A stretch of DNA of 35,909 bases from the NCBI RefSeq assembly GCF_001542415.1, contig NZ_LNCU01000112.1, positions 8,857 to 44,765 of the forward strand. Direction: 5' to 3'. The position numbers and the translations under genes are program-made. Below, piece after piece: positions 13,150 through 21,363 of the stretch. The notes under the pieces are model-generated. The model ran no database searches, was not told the origin of the DNA, and saw only the letters and a list, made by a program, of their open reading frames with translations. The DNA is from Bradyrhizobium macuxiense. GTDB lineage: Bacteria > Pseudomonadota > Alphaproteobacteria > Rhizobiales > Xanthobacteraceae. The stretch's first letter is position 1, and every line of letters begins with the position of its first letter.

Positions 13150-15273
13150 ATGCCGATGCGCGACACCCTGACGAGCCTGCGTTATCGCTATTGGCCGGAT
13201 CATCTCCTCGGTGAGATCCTGTCCAAGCGATGGACCGAAACTGCCGTTCCGGTCATCCTTCTCCTGATCGTCGGCTTCGCGCTGAGCCAATCCATCGATC
13301 ATTTCCTGTCGCCCGCAAGCCTCGCCGATACCGCACGTCAGGCCGGAGAGATCGGCTTCATCGGGCTCGGCATGGCGCTGGTGGTCATTGTCGGCGGCAT
13401 CGATCTATCGGTCGGATCGATTTTTGCGCTGACCGATTTCTGCGCGCTCTATCTGCTCGACGTGCTGGGCTGGCCGGTGCCGGCGGTGGTGGCGGCCACC
13501 CTGCTCTGCGGCGCGCTGCTCGGCGCCGTCAACGGCGTGCTGATCGGATACCTGCGACTGCGCGCCTTCATCACCACGCTGATCACTCTGATCATCTACC
13601 GCTCGGCCTTCGATCTCCTGATCCAGCGCTACTCCAACGACATTGCCGCCGCCTTCCCCGACATTCCGTCCTGGAACTTCATCGGCGGCGGTGACGTGTT
13701 CGGGATTCCGAGCGTCGCGCTGGTCTATATCGCGATCGCGATCTTCGGCCACGTCTTCATGACGCGGCTGCGCCCGGGCTGGCACATCACCGCAATCGGC
13801 GGCTCGCGCCGTTCGGCCTACAACTCCGGCATCCCGGTACGGCGCACGATTGCACTTTGCTACGTCGCAAGCGGCGTGCTGACCAGCATCGGCGCGCTGT
13901 TCTTCGCCGCGCGCCTCGGCACCGTCGGCGGCGACATCGGCGTCGGGCTCGAGGTGATCGTGCTGACCGCAACCGTGCTCGGCGGCATCACGCTCGGCGG
14001 CGGCAAGGGCTCGGTCACCAAGTCTCTCGTCGGCGTGCTGATCGTACTCCTGATCACCAACGGCCTGACCACGCTGAACGCGCGCGGCGGCATCAATCGC
14101 ATGGCGCTCGCCGGCATCCTGCTGGTCGCCGCCATGGTCGACATCCGCTGGCAAAAGAACCGCACGCGCATCATCAGCAAAGTCTATGTCGCGCCGACCT
14201 ACCACGCCCTACCGCCGCCTCCGCCAACCGAGATCGGCAAGGGCGGGCCGTTCGAGCAGAACGACAAGCTGCGCGACGTCCAGTTGATCGGCCTCGGCCG
14301 TATCGAGGCGCCGGAGGACGTGATCCTGGATCGCAACGACAATCTCTACGCCGGTTCACGCCACGGCGACATCATGCGTTTCCTCGCGCCCGACTATCAG
14401 CGCATGGAGGTGTTCGCCCATATCGGCGGCCAGCCGCTCGGCATGGCCTTCGACCGGCAGGACAATCTCTACGTCTGCATCGGCGGCATGGGCCTTTACC
14501 GCATCAAGCCAGACGGCACGGTGGAGAAAGCCACCGATGAAACCAATCGCAGCATGCATTCGGTCAATGACGATAGCCGGCTGCGGCTGGCCGACGACCT
14601 CGACATCACCGATGACGGCCTGATCTTCTTCTCCGAAGCCACCGTGCGCTACGAGATGGACGAATGGCCGATCGACGGCCTGGAAGCCCGCGGCAACGGC
14701 CGCATCATCTGCTACGACACCAAGACCGGCGCCACGCACACGGCGCTGCGCGGCCTCAAATTCCCCAACGGCATCTGCGTCGCCGGCGACGGCCAGTCGA
14801 TCCTGTTCGCCGAGACCTTCGGCTGCTCGATCAAGCGCTATTGGTTCGCGGGCGCCAAGAAGGGCACGGTCGAGGTGGTGATGGACAATCTGCCGGGCTA
14901 CCCTGACAACATCAACCTCGCCTCCGACGGCAATTACTGGCTGGCGCTGGTCGGCATGCGCAGCCCCTCGCTCGACCTCGCCTGGAAGATGCCCGGCTTC
15001 CGCCGCCGCATGGCCAAGCGGGTCCCGGTCGACGAATGGCTGTTCCCGAACATCAACACCGGCTGCGTCGTCAAGTTCAACGAACAGGGCAAGATCCTCG
15101 AGTCGTTCTGGGACCTGCGCGGCGAGAACCATCCGATGATCACGTCGATGCGCGAGCATCGCGGCTATCTCTATCTCGGCGGCATCGCCAACAACCGGAT
15201 CGGCCGCTACAAGCTCGACAACGCCGATCCGAAGTTCGTGCAGTATGACAAGCGCTGGGGGAAGTTGTCGTGA
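13150..15273 (+). CDS. ABC permease fused to a strictosidine-synthase/SMP-30-like beta-propeller
   Basis: 707 residues, about twice the length of a permease. Residues 1-340 are a complete RbsC-type permease (MALVVIVGGIDLSVGSIFAL at about 75-94, LTATVLGGITLGGGKGSV at about 272-289, and a last helix ending near 331). A Pro-rich linker (HALPPPPPTEIG, about 352-363) leads to a six-bladed-propeller-like domain (about 375-707). This has the strictosidine-synthase/lactonase signatures KFPNGICVAGDGQS (N540) and LPGYPDNINLASDGNYWLALVG (D586, N587), so likely metal ligands are kept. There is no stop, frameshift or signal peptide between the parts. In RbsC-like permeases the C-terminus is cytoplasmic, so the propeller would meet substrate as it enters. 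Lactone or ester hydrolysis is inference. Confidence 0.93.
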   Translation: MPMRDTLTSLRYRYWPDHLLGEILSKRWTETAVPVILLLIVGFALSQSIDHFLSPASLADTARQAGEIGFIGLGMALVVIVGGIDLSVGSIFALTDFCALYLLDVLGWPVPAVVAATLLCGALLGAVNGVLIGYLRLRAFITTLITLIIYRSAFDLLIQRYSNDIAAAFPDIPSWNFIGGGDVFGIPSVALVYIAIAIFGHVFMTRLRPGWHITAIGGSRRSAYNSGIPVRRTIALCYVASGVLTSIGALFFAARLGTVGGDIGVGLEVIVLTATVLGGITLGGGKGSVTKSLVGVLIVLLITNGLTTLNARGGINRMALAGILLVAAMVDIRWQKNRTRIISKVYVAPTYHALPPPPPTEIGKGGPFEQNDKLRDVQLIGLGRIEAPEDVILDRNDNLYAGSRHGDIMRFLAPDYQRMEVFAHIGGQPLGMAFDRQDNLYVCIGGMGLYRIKPDGTVEKATDETNRSMHSVNDDSRLRLADDLDITDDGLIFFSEATVRYEMDEWPIDGLEARGNGRIICYDTKTGATHTALRGLKFPNGICVAGDGQSILFAETFGCSIKRYWFAGAKKGTVEVVMDNLPGYPDNINLASDGNYWLALVGMRSPSLDLAWKMPGFRRRMAKRVPVDEWLFPNINTGCVVKFNEQGKILESFWDLRGENHPMITSMREHRGYLYLGGIANNRIGRYKLDNADPKFVQYDKRWGKLS

Positions 15274-16367
15274 TCGCGGCCGTCAGGGAATTCACCAACC
15301 GCTTCCTCGGACGCGGCGAAGCCACCATCACCGTGCCGTCGTTCGACGGCGCGCTCAAGCCGAACCAGAAGCTTGAGGCCGCGACGACCTTGCTGGAATG
15401 CGAGGCGCCCGAGGACATCGCAACCGATGGACGCAACCTCTACATCGCGGACGACCGGCGCCTGCTGCGCCTGGACGGCAACGCCGCGACCGAGATCCGC
15501 AGCTTCGAGCAGCCTATCTCGGCGCTGTGCGCGCTGACAGACGGTGGCATCGCGGTTGCACTCGGTGGACGCGAGGTGCGCCTCTATCCAAGCCCCGCTT
15601 CAGGCGAGCCGAGCGTCACCTTCAATGACGCGACCTTCAATGCGATCAACGCGCTGGCGCCGGCGGACGACGGCACCTTGATCGCGACCGACGGCTCGAC
15701 GACATGCGGCGTCGACGACTGGGCGCGCGACCTGATGGAGCTCAACCGGAGCGGCCGCGTCTTCCGGCTCGATCCCAAGGCCAGGTCGGTGACGCAACTG
15801 GTCTCCCGGCTCGGTTACGCCTTCGGCGCCTGCGCCCATGGCGACGGCGTGCTGGTCAGCGAGAGCTGGCGCCATCGCGTAGTGCGCGTCGCAGGCGGGC
15901 AATCGCCGCAAGTCGTACTCGCTCACCTGCCCGTCTACCCGTCGCGGCTGTCGAAGGCGGCCGGTGGCGGTTATTGGCTCACGGCATTCACGGCGCGCAC
16001 CCAGCTGATCGAGTTCGTGCTGCGCGAACCTGCCTACCGCCGCCGCATGATGGCCGAGATCGATCCGGCCTACTGGGTTGCGCCGCGGCTGCGTTCGGGC
16101 TTCTCGTTCAAGGAACCGATGCAGGGCGCGCACATCAAGACGATGGGCGTCATCAAGCCGTGGGCACCGCCGCGCTCCTACGGGCTCGTCATCCGCCTGA
16201 GCGCGGACGGCAAGCCGCTCTACTCGCTGCACAGCCGCGTCGACGGCGTCAATCACGGTGTCGTTGCAGCGCTGGAGATCGGCGCCGACCTCATCCTGAT
16301 CGCCAAGGGGCCGGGCCGCATCCTGAAACTGCCTCTCGCCGGCCTTGCCGAGGAGTCCGGCTCATGA
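15270..16367 (+). CDS. Second, divergent beta-propeller protein of the strictosidine-synthase-like family
   Basis: 365 residues with a GTG start that overlaps the stop of the fusion gene (GTGA, 4 bases) behind GGGGGAAG. No signal peptide, so cytoplasmic. Blade-like repeats run through the protein (APEDIATDGRNLYIADDRRLLRL, YWLTAFTARTQLIEFVL), and it aligns with the propeller of the previous protein over much of its length, including YRRRM and the following aromatic stretch. The two metal-site motifs are changed: FPNG of the partner is FGAC (185-188) and GYPDN is VYPSR (222-226). It is therefore likely a paralogue without the standard active site, perhaps a regulatory or structural partner. The family link is clear; the loss of activity is inferred. 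Confidence 0.85.
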   Translation: MIAAVREFTNRFLGRGEATITVPSFDGALKPNQKLEAATTLLECEAPEDIATDGRNLYIADDRRLLRLDGNAATEIRSFEQPISALCALTDGGIAVALGGREVRLYPSPASGEPSVTFNDATFNAINALAPADDGTLIATDGSTTCGVDDWARDLMELNRSGRVFRLDPKARSVTQLVSRLGYAFGACAHGDGVLVSESWRHRVVRVAGGQSPQVVLAHLPVYPSRLSKAAGGGYWLTAFTARTQLIEFVLREPAYRRRMMAEIDPAYWVAPRLRSGFSFKEPMQGAHIKTMGVIKPWAPPRSYGLVIRLSADGKPLYSLHSRVDGVNHGVVAALEIGADLILIAKGPGRILKLPLAGLAEESGS

Positions 16368-17860
16368 CCGATACCGTGCTTTCACTGCGCAAGGCCACCA
16401 AGCTCTACGCGGGCGTGCCCGCCATCGAGGGCGTGGACTTCGAACTCCGCCGCGGCGAGATCCACGCACTTGTCGGCGAGAACGGCGCCGGCAAGTCGAC
16501 CCTGACCAAGGTGATGGCGGGTGTCGTGACGCTGACCTCCGGCAGCATGACGGTCGACGGCGCGGAGGTCATGCCGCGGACACCGCTGGAAGCCCGCCAC
16601 CTCGGCATCGCCATGGTGTTCCAGGAGAACAGCCTGGTGCCGACCATGACCGTGGCGCAGAACCTCTTCCTCGGGCAGGAGAAATTCTACAACCGCCTGC
16701 GCGGCATCTACATCGCCGCGCAGCAATTCCTGCAATCGCTCAATTTCGACGTGACGCCGACCGCGACCGTGAGCGGGCTCGGAGCGGCCAAGAAGCAGAT
16801 GGTCGAGATCGCGCGCGCGGTCCTGCACAAGGCCAAGGTCATCATCTTCGACGAACCGACCGCGTCGCTGACGCCGGAGGAGAAAAAATACTTCTTCGAC
16901 CTCGTCCGTGACCTGAAGAAGCGGGGCGTCTCGATCGTCTTCATCTCGCACGCGCTGGAAGAAGCCCTGCTGCTCGCCGACCGGATCACCGTGCTGCGCG
17001 ACGGCAAGCACGTCGTCACCGACGACGCCGCAAAGTTCGACCGCGCGGCGATCGTGCAGGCGATGGTGGGGCGCGATCTCTCCAATACGCTCTATGGCAC
17101 GCGGAAGAAGACCGTGCGGCCGGCCGGAGCGCGTGTCCTCACGGTACAAAACCTCAAGATGGCGCCGATGGTGAAGAACAATTCGCTGTCGGTTTTTGCC
17201 GGACAGATCACCGGCGTGTTCGGCCTGGTCGGCGCCGGCCGCACCGAAACTTTCAAGATCGTCTCAGGTGTGTTGAAGCGCGACTTCTTCCACGGCGGCG
17301 AGATCCTGCTGCACGACAAGCCGGTGCGCTACCGGGTGCCAGCACCGGCCGTGAAGGCCGGCATCGCCTATGTGACCGAGGATCGCAAGGTCGAGGGCTT
17401 CTTCGAAACCGCCTCGATCGCCCGCAACATCTATCTCGGCCTGCTCTCGAAGTTTCCGAAGGGCCGGATGATCCTGTCGGGCCGCGAGACCAATGCGGCC
17501 GGCAAGACCTGGACCGAGCGGCTGAAGGTTCGCGCCATCGGCGACGAGGCCAAGGTGGTCGAGCTCTCAGGCGGCAACCAGCAGAAGGTCGTGATCGCCA
17601 AATCCCTCGTGCAGGAGCCCGACCTGATCATCTTCGACGAGCCGACGCGCGGCGTCGACGTCGGCGCCATTGTCGAGATCCACGAGCTGATCAATCAGCT
17701 CGCCGACGAGGGCAAGGCCGTGGTGGTCATCTCATCCTATTTGCCCGAGATCATGGCCCTCTCCGACCGCATCCTCGTCTCGCGTCAGGGCAAGGTCGTC
17801 GAGGAGTTCTCCGCCGTCGAGGCGACCGAAGAGAAGATCATGTACGCGGCGATCCATTGA
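16364..17860 (+). CDS. ABC importer ATPase with two nucleotide-binding domains, RbsA/MglA type
   Basis: 498 residues, the normal length for a duplicated sugar-type ATPase. The start overlaps the previous stop by ATGA. NBD1 has Walker A GENGAGKST (38-46), a degenerate signature GLGAAKKQMVEIARA and Walker B IIFDEPTAS. NBD2 has the usual degenerate P-loop GLVGAGRTE, a canonical signature LSGGNQQKVVIAKSL and Walker B DLIIFDEPTRGVD. This asymmetry is normal in the family. It powers uptake through the two permeases and is the last gene of the operon. No T-rich terminator is evident in the 81 bases before the converging gene. Confidence 0.95.
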   Translation: MTDTVLSLRKATKLYAGVPAIEGVDFELRRGEIHALVGENGAGKSTLTKVMAGVVTLTSGSMTVDGAEVMPRTPLEARHLGIAMVFQENSLVPTMTVAQNLFLGQEKFYNRLRGIYIAAQQFLQSLNFDVTPTATVSGLGAAKKQMVEIARAVLHKAKVIIFDEPTASLTPEEKKYFFDLVRDLKKRGVSIVFISHALEEALLLADRITVLRDGKHVVTDDAAKFDRAAIVQAMVGRDLSNTLYGTRKKTVRPAGARVLTVQNLKMAPMVKNNSLSVFAGQITGVFGLVGAGRTETFKIVSGVLKRDFFHGGEILLHDKPVRYRVPAPAVKAGIAYVTEDRKVEGFFETASIARNIYLGLLSKFPKGRMILSGRETNAAGKTWTERLKVRAIGDEAKVVELSGGNQQKVVIAKSLVQEPDLIIFDEPTRGVDVGAIVEIHELINQLADEGKAVVVISSYLPEIMALSDRILVSRQGKVVEEFSAVEATEEKIMYAAIH

Positions 17861-17941
17861 CGGCCCGACGCGGCATCAGGAATCCGCACCCTTCGAACGG
17901 TTCGCCAGTCCGCCGCGGCGCGACATGATCGTGCGGCCAAG

Positions 17942-18319
17942 CTATTGCTTGGGCCCGACCGTCCCAGCTTGCTTCAGTCGCGCCGATCTCACCCAGCCCG
18001 AGACGTTGTTGCCCGTCGTAGGATTTGCATACATCACGGACGACCAGCCGTCACGGGTTTGTGCGTAGGTCACGAGCTCATCCTTCGGAACGACGAAGAC
18101 GCCGTTGATCGGGCAATGCAGGTTCGGCGCCGAATAGAATTGCACGCGTCGCGTCCCTGTCACCACGCTGGCGAGCGGCGGCGAGAACAGTGGTGCGCCC
18201 TTGGCGCCCGCATGCGTCCCCTTGCAGCTCGACGGCGTCTGCGCGTGCACCGACGCGCCCAGCGAACCCAGGATCATGGCACTGCAGAGGATGGAGGCGA
18301 GTATCGACTTGTCCGACAT
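17942..18319 (-). CDS. Secreted SH3-like protein
   Basis: 125 residues from the ATG at 18319, preceded by AGGAG at a good distance; an upstream extension to 18385 lacks such a site. The signal peptide (MSDKSILASILCSAMILGSL...VHA) ends near residue 26. The mature part has two Cys (SSCKGTH and LHCPING) and a bacterial-SH3-like stretch: RVQFYSAPNLHCPINGVFVVPKDELVTYAQTRDGWSSVMY and GWVRSARL near the C-terminus. Such domains bind cell-wall or peptide ligands in the periplasm. It is transcribed in the same direction as the M23 peptidase but separated from it by a terminator, so it has its own promoter. The exact family is unsure. Confidence 0.75.
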   Translation of the reverse strand: MSDKSILASILCSAMILGSLGASVHAQTPSSCKGTHAGAKGAPLFSPPLASVVTGTRRVQFYSAPNLHCPINGVFVVPKDELVTYAQTRDGWSSVMYANPTTGNNVSGWVRSARLKQAGTVGPKQ

Positions 18320-18411
18320 CAATTCATCTCCTGGACCGCGCTGGCGCCGATCACCGATTGCTTCGATGTATCTGTCGCCGACCAAGGGTAGCAGGTTCTG
18401 ACGATGCGACG

Positions 18412-18439
18412 AAAATGCCGCGCTGAACAGAGCGCGGCA
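18412..18439 (-). terminator. Rho-independent terminator after the M23 peptidase gene
   Basis: On the minus strand a perfect 9-bp GC-rich stem, TGCCGCGCT / AGCGCGGCA (18439-18431 and 18424-18416) with a 6-base loop, is followed directly by TTTTC. It lies about 105 bp after the stop of the peptidase gene and before the SH3-like gene. The T-run is short. Confidence 0.7.
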
Positions 18440-18542
18440 GCATTGCCGATTTGACCATGACGCAAATCACCTGCGGAGCCATGGCTTGTGGCCCGCGCAT
18501 CAGACCTTGGCCCCTCGAGGCACAATTGGGCGTTACCCGCTG

Positions 18543-20417
18543 TCAGTGGGCGTGCGGAAGCATCGAGAGACCCGCGAGTTGATCGATGCTGTCACGATGG
18601 CGATCGAAGTTGCCAAGGACATCCCCTTGCAGCACCCGACCTCCAGACAATTTGACCCGGAGAGGATCAACGTTGCGGCCGTTGATCCGGACCTCGTAAT
18701 AGAGATGCGGCCCCGTCGACAGCCCCGTCGATCCGACGAAGGCGATCGTCTCGCCCTGACGGACGCGGTCGCCCACCTTCAGCCCGCGCGGGAAGTTCGC
18801 GACATGCGCATAGGTGGTCTCGTAGCCGCGGTCGTGGAGCACCCTGATATATTTCCCGTAGCCTCGCTCGAATCCCATGGTCTCGACGACGCCGGCACCG
18901 GCTGCTGCAACCGGCGAACCAAAGGGCGCGGCGAAATCGGCGCCCTCGTGGAAACGGCGATCACCCAGGATCGGATGAATGCGCCAGCCAAAACCGTCGC
19001 CGAGTCGGCCATTGACGACCGGCTTGCGCAACAGGAACTTGGTGATGGAATGCCCACTCTCGTCGTAGAAATCCGAGCTGCCGTCGTCCGGCGCGGTGAA
19101 GCGGTAGTAGCGGCGCGTCTGTCCGCCTGCCGTGAGGTCGACGAACACCAATTCCGGTTGGCCGAGCTCGTTGGGCGCGTAGATGATCTTGGCTACATCG
19201 CCCTCGCCAAGCGGCTCGCCGAGGTCGAAATCGCGGCCGCACAGGCGCATGAGCTCGGCGACGATCGCTTCGTCGACATGATTGGAGCGTGCAAGCGCGT
19301 CGAGCCCGTCACGCAGCGTCTCTCCAGAGACAGGGCGGGTGTCGACCGTGTCACGCAACAAACTCTCGGCAGGTCGGGCGGCGCCCGCTTGTTCCGGCAC
19401 GATCGCCTGGTAGTCGCCCGCATCCGTGCGACCGACCGCAGCGACAGCCGAATCTGCCCGCTCGATCGACACTTTCAGGATATGACCGCGTGGCACGCCG
19501 GCGTCCGCGTCCTGTTCGATGATTGTGATCTTCTCGCCACCGGACAACGTCGCCGGGCCGCCGGGCCGCGAGAAGGCCGCCAGGATCGCCGGTTCATCCT
19601 CCGCTCCCGCGGCCACCGCGCGCAGAATGGCCGAGAGCGTGTCGCCGCTCCTGCCGATCACGACATGTCGATGAGTATCAGCCAAGGCGGATGACTTCGG
19701 AACGCTGCTGACGTTGAGCGCCTCGCCGATCGGAGACAGCGGCGACCGCGCGTCTCCGTCGTCAGCATAGGAGCTGACGCTGCCGGGCAGTCTACGGCGT
19801 GACGAGCCGAAGCGAATGATGGGCGGTAGCTGCGATGACGATGTCCCCTGCTGGTCAGCGTGCCGGTTATTCTCGCCGTCTCCCGCCGGTGCGCGACCGT
19901 CCTCCGGATGCGGCTCCGGGTCGATCTCGGCGAGCCGGGCCGACACGCGTGTAAATGGACGGACCGCCCCCGCGTCACTCAACTGCTCGATCCTGATCGC
20001 TGAGGGATGGCCCTTCCGTCCCGGCTTCCGGTCCAGACGGTCGCCGCGCCCGGCTTCGTCGACCATCTGCCGAGCGAGGCGCTGAATGGAGACAATGGGT
20101 GACATGGCGAATTGAGCGCGCTCGCCAAAGACTCCACGAAGCGCTCCGCCAAACAAGGTGACCGCGGCAACCCCCATCAGAACAGTCCCGGCCATCCAGC
20201 GAAAACTGGCCGTCCGCCGATCCGGCGGCCCGCCTTCGCCGCCCAGCGGCGGCTCGTTGCCAAGGACCTCGCGCATGCTCTGCGAATACGCATTCGCTGC
20301 CCGCGCGTCGCTGCGGTTGGTCATCGGCGTACTTTTCATCCGGTCGGCTCGTTCTGGGGCGACGTCCGCGGCAGGGTTGCGTTCGATGTGCACCGTTGAT
20401 GGGCGGGCGATCATCAC
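18543..20417 (-). CDS. Membrane-anchored M23 (LytM-type) peptidase with an altered metal-site residue
   Basis: 624 residues. A cytoplasmic N-terminus of about 70 residues, one helix (FRWMAGTVLMGVAAVTLFGGAL, about 72-93), a periplasmic linker, a LysM/OapA-like segment (RSGDTLSAILRAV) and a C-terminal M23 domain (about 470-590). H490 and D494 (FHEGADF), H538 (TYAHV) and H571 are present. The last motif reads GPHLYYEV, so Tyr573 stands where active family members have His in H-x-H. That His is a zinc ligand, so the enzyme may be inactive and act, like EnvC or NlpD, as an activator of amidases, or may use an unusual site. Later starts at 20339 or 20324 are possible, but no better ribosome binding site is seen. 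Confidence 0.9.
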   Translation of the reverse strand: MMIARPSTVHIERNPAADVAPERADRMKSTPMTNRSDARAANAYSQSMREVLGNEPPLGGEGGPPDRRTASFRWMAGTVLMGVAAVTLFGGALRGVFGERAQFAMSPIVSIQRLARQMVDEAGRGDRLDRKPGRKGHPSAIRIEQLSDAGAVRPFTRVSARLAEIDPEPHPEDGRAPAGDGENNRHADQQGTSSSQLPPIIRFGSSRRRLPGSVSSYADDGDARSPLSPIGEALNVSSVPKSSALADTHRHVVIGRSGDTLSAILRAVAAGAEDEPAILAAFSRPGGPATLSGGEKITIIEQDADAGVPRGHILKVSIERADSAVAAVGRTDAGDYQAIVPEQAGAARPAESLLRDTVDTRPVSGETLRDGLDALARSNHVDEAIVAELMRLCGRDFDLGEPLGEGDVAKIIYAPNELGQPELVFVDLTAGGQTRRYYRFTAPDDGSSDFYDESGHSITKFLLRKPVVNGRLGDGFGWRIHPILGDRRFHEGADFAAPFGSPVAAAGAGVVETMGFERGYGKYIRVLHDRGYETTYAHVANFPRGLKVGDRVRQGETIAFVGSTGLSTGPHLYYEVRINGRNVDPLRVKLSGGRVLQGDVLGNFDRHRDSIDQLAGLSMLPHAH

Positions 20418-20443
20418 CTGCGGGCGGGCTTGATTGCCCGCAG
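20418..20443 (-). promoter_or_regulatory. Hairpin touching the start codon of the M23 peptidase gene
   Basis: On the minus strand CTGCGGGC and GCCCGCAG (8-bp perfect stem, 20443-20436 and 20425-20418) enclose a 10-base loop. The downstream arm ends directly before the GTGATG at the start and covers the AGG that could serve as ribosome binding site. It could limit translation, or indicate that a later start codon is used. The remainder of 20444-20627 shows nothing else I can name. Confidence 0.5.
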
Positions 20444-20627
20444 CGAGTCACAGCGGAAGGAGGCATGCACCTGAGGCGATTGTTTGACCGCCGCTCGATT
20501 CCGTTCGCTATTGCCGTTCCGCCGGTGCGAGTTTACCCGGCACGGAAAATGCCCCTTGGATGATTTGTCGAAACCGGGTCCGGCCGTTCGTCGATCCGTT
20601 GAAGAGAACACCGTTACAGGAGACGTC

Positions 20628-20966
20628 ATGACGAAGTACCTGGTCACTATTCACCATCCCGACGACTACGACCCGTCCCTCGAGGACGAAGCGATGCGCC
20701 GCGACATCGAGGCGCTCAACGACGAGATGAAAGCCGCCGGTGTCAGGATTTTCGTAGGTGGCCTGCACCCGCCAAGCCGCGCGAGGTCGCTGCGGGCACA
20801 GCCCGATGGCAAGGTGCTGATCACCGATGGGCCGTACCTGGAGACCAAGGAGTATGTGGGCGGATTCTGGGTGCTGGAAGCCGCTGACATGGACGAGGCG
20901 CTAGCGTGGGGCCGCAAGGCCGCCGTCGCTTGTCGGGCACCGGTCGAGGTGCGGCCGTTTCACTGA
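20628..20966 (+). CDS. YCII-related (DGPF-domain) protein
   Basis: 112 residues, the usual size. AGGAG lies 5 bases before the ATG. The ferredoxin-like fold signatures are MTKYLVTIHHPDDY at the N-terminus, VFVGGLHPP-like residues 41-49 (IFVGGLHPP), DGPY at 67-70 in the DGPF position, and KEYVGGFWVLEAADMDEALAWGRKAA. Members often sit near ECF sigma factor genes; none is present here. Biochemical role is unknown in most cases. It is divergent from the M23 peptidase gene and converges on tRNA-Arg. Confidence 0.9.
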   Translation: MTKYLVTIHHPDDYDPSLEDEAMRRDIEALNDEMKAAGVRIFVGGLHPPSRARSLRAQPDGKVLITDGPYLETKEYVGGFWVLEAADMDEALAWGRKAAVACRAPVEVRPFH

Positions 20967-21020
20967 CGGCGAATACAACCGCAGGACAGGACGCTTTGCG
21001 TAGCGAATATTCGGCGAAAA

Positions 21021-21097
21021 TGGCGCGCCCGGAACGATTCGAACGTCCGACCCTCAGATTCGTAGTCTGATGCTCTATCCAGCTGAGCTACGGGCGC
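21021..21097 (-). tRNA. tRNA-Arg (anticodon ACG)
   Basis: On the minus strand the gene begins GCGCCCGTAGCTCAG and ends GTTCGAATC...CGGGCGC-G-CCA. The acceptor stem is GCGCCCG (21097-21091) with CGGGCGC (21031-21025), the T loop is GTTCGAATC, and the anticodon stem-loop TCAGA-CTACGAA-TCTGA puts ACG at positions 34-36. The CCA end is encoded (21023-21021). The A34 would be edited to inosine to read CGU, CGC and CGA. Bases just outside the gene, ATTTTCGC (21098-21105) and GCGAAAAT (21014-21021), are perfect reverse complements, so the precursor ends can pair. Confidence 0.95.
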
Positions 21098-21126
21098 ATT
21101 TTCGCGGCAGGGCTTGGGCCCGTGTG

Positions 21127-21146
21127 GGTCCGGGAAGGCCCGGACC
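21127..21146. repeat. Perfect hairpin between the histidine kinase gene and tRNA-Arg
   Basis: GGTCCGGG (21127-21134) and CCCGGACC (21139-21146) pair perfectly around AAGG. No T-run follows on the minus strand, so it may be a factor-dependent end signal for the kinase gene or a small extragenic palindrome. The rest of 21098-21363 must hold the tRNA promoter, which I cannot place. Confidence 0.5.
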
Positions 21147-21363
21147 GACGCGAAAGAGCGCTCTAGCTACAGGCTCCGGGTCCAGTTGGCAAGGTCTGGC
21201 AGGCATGTTCAGGCCGGCGATTTGAAGGGAGAGCCGGAAACCGCGCCCGAAGCAGCCCTTTCGGTCATTCCGGCACACGATGGCGTCCGGAAGCGCCGCG
21301 GTATCAAGCATTTCCGGGCGTCATGCAGGGATCCCTTGGATTGGCGACGGGATCCGGCCCGGC

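Noticed and set aside
21021..21097. tRNA gene as a possible integration site for a mobile element
   Set aside because: No integrase and no direct repeat of the tRNA 3' end is seen on either side; both flanks carry ordinary chromosomal genes.
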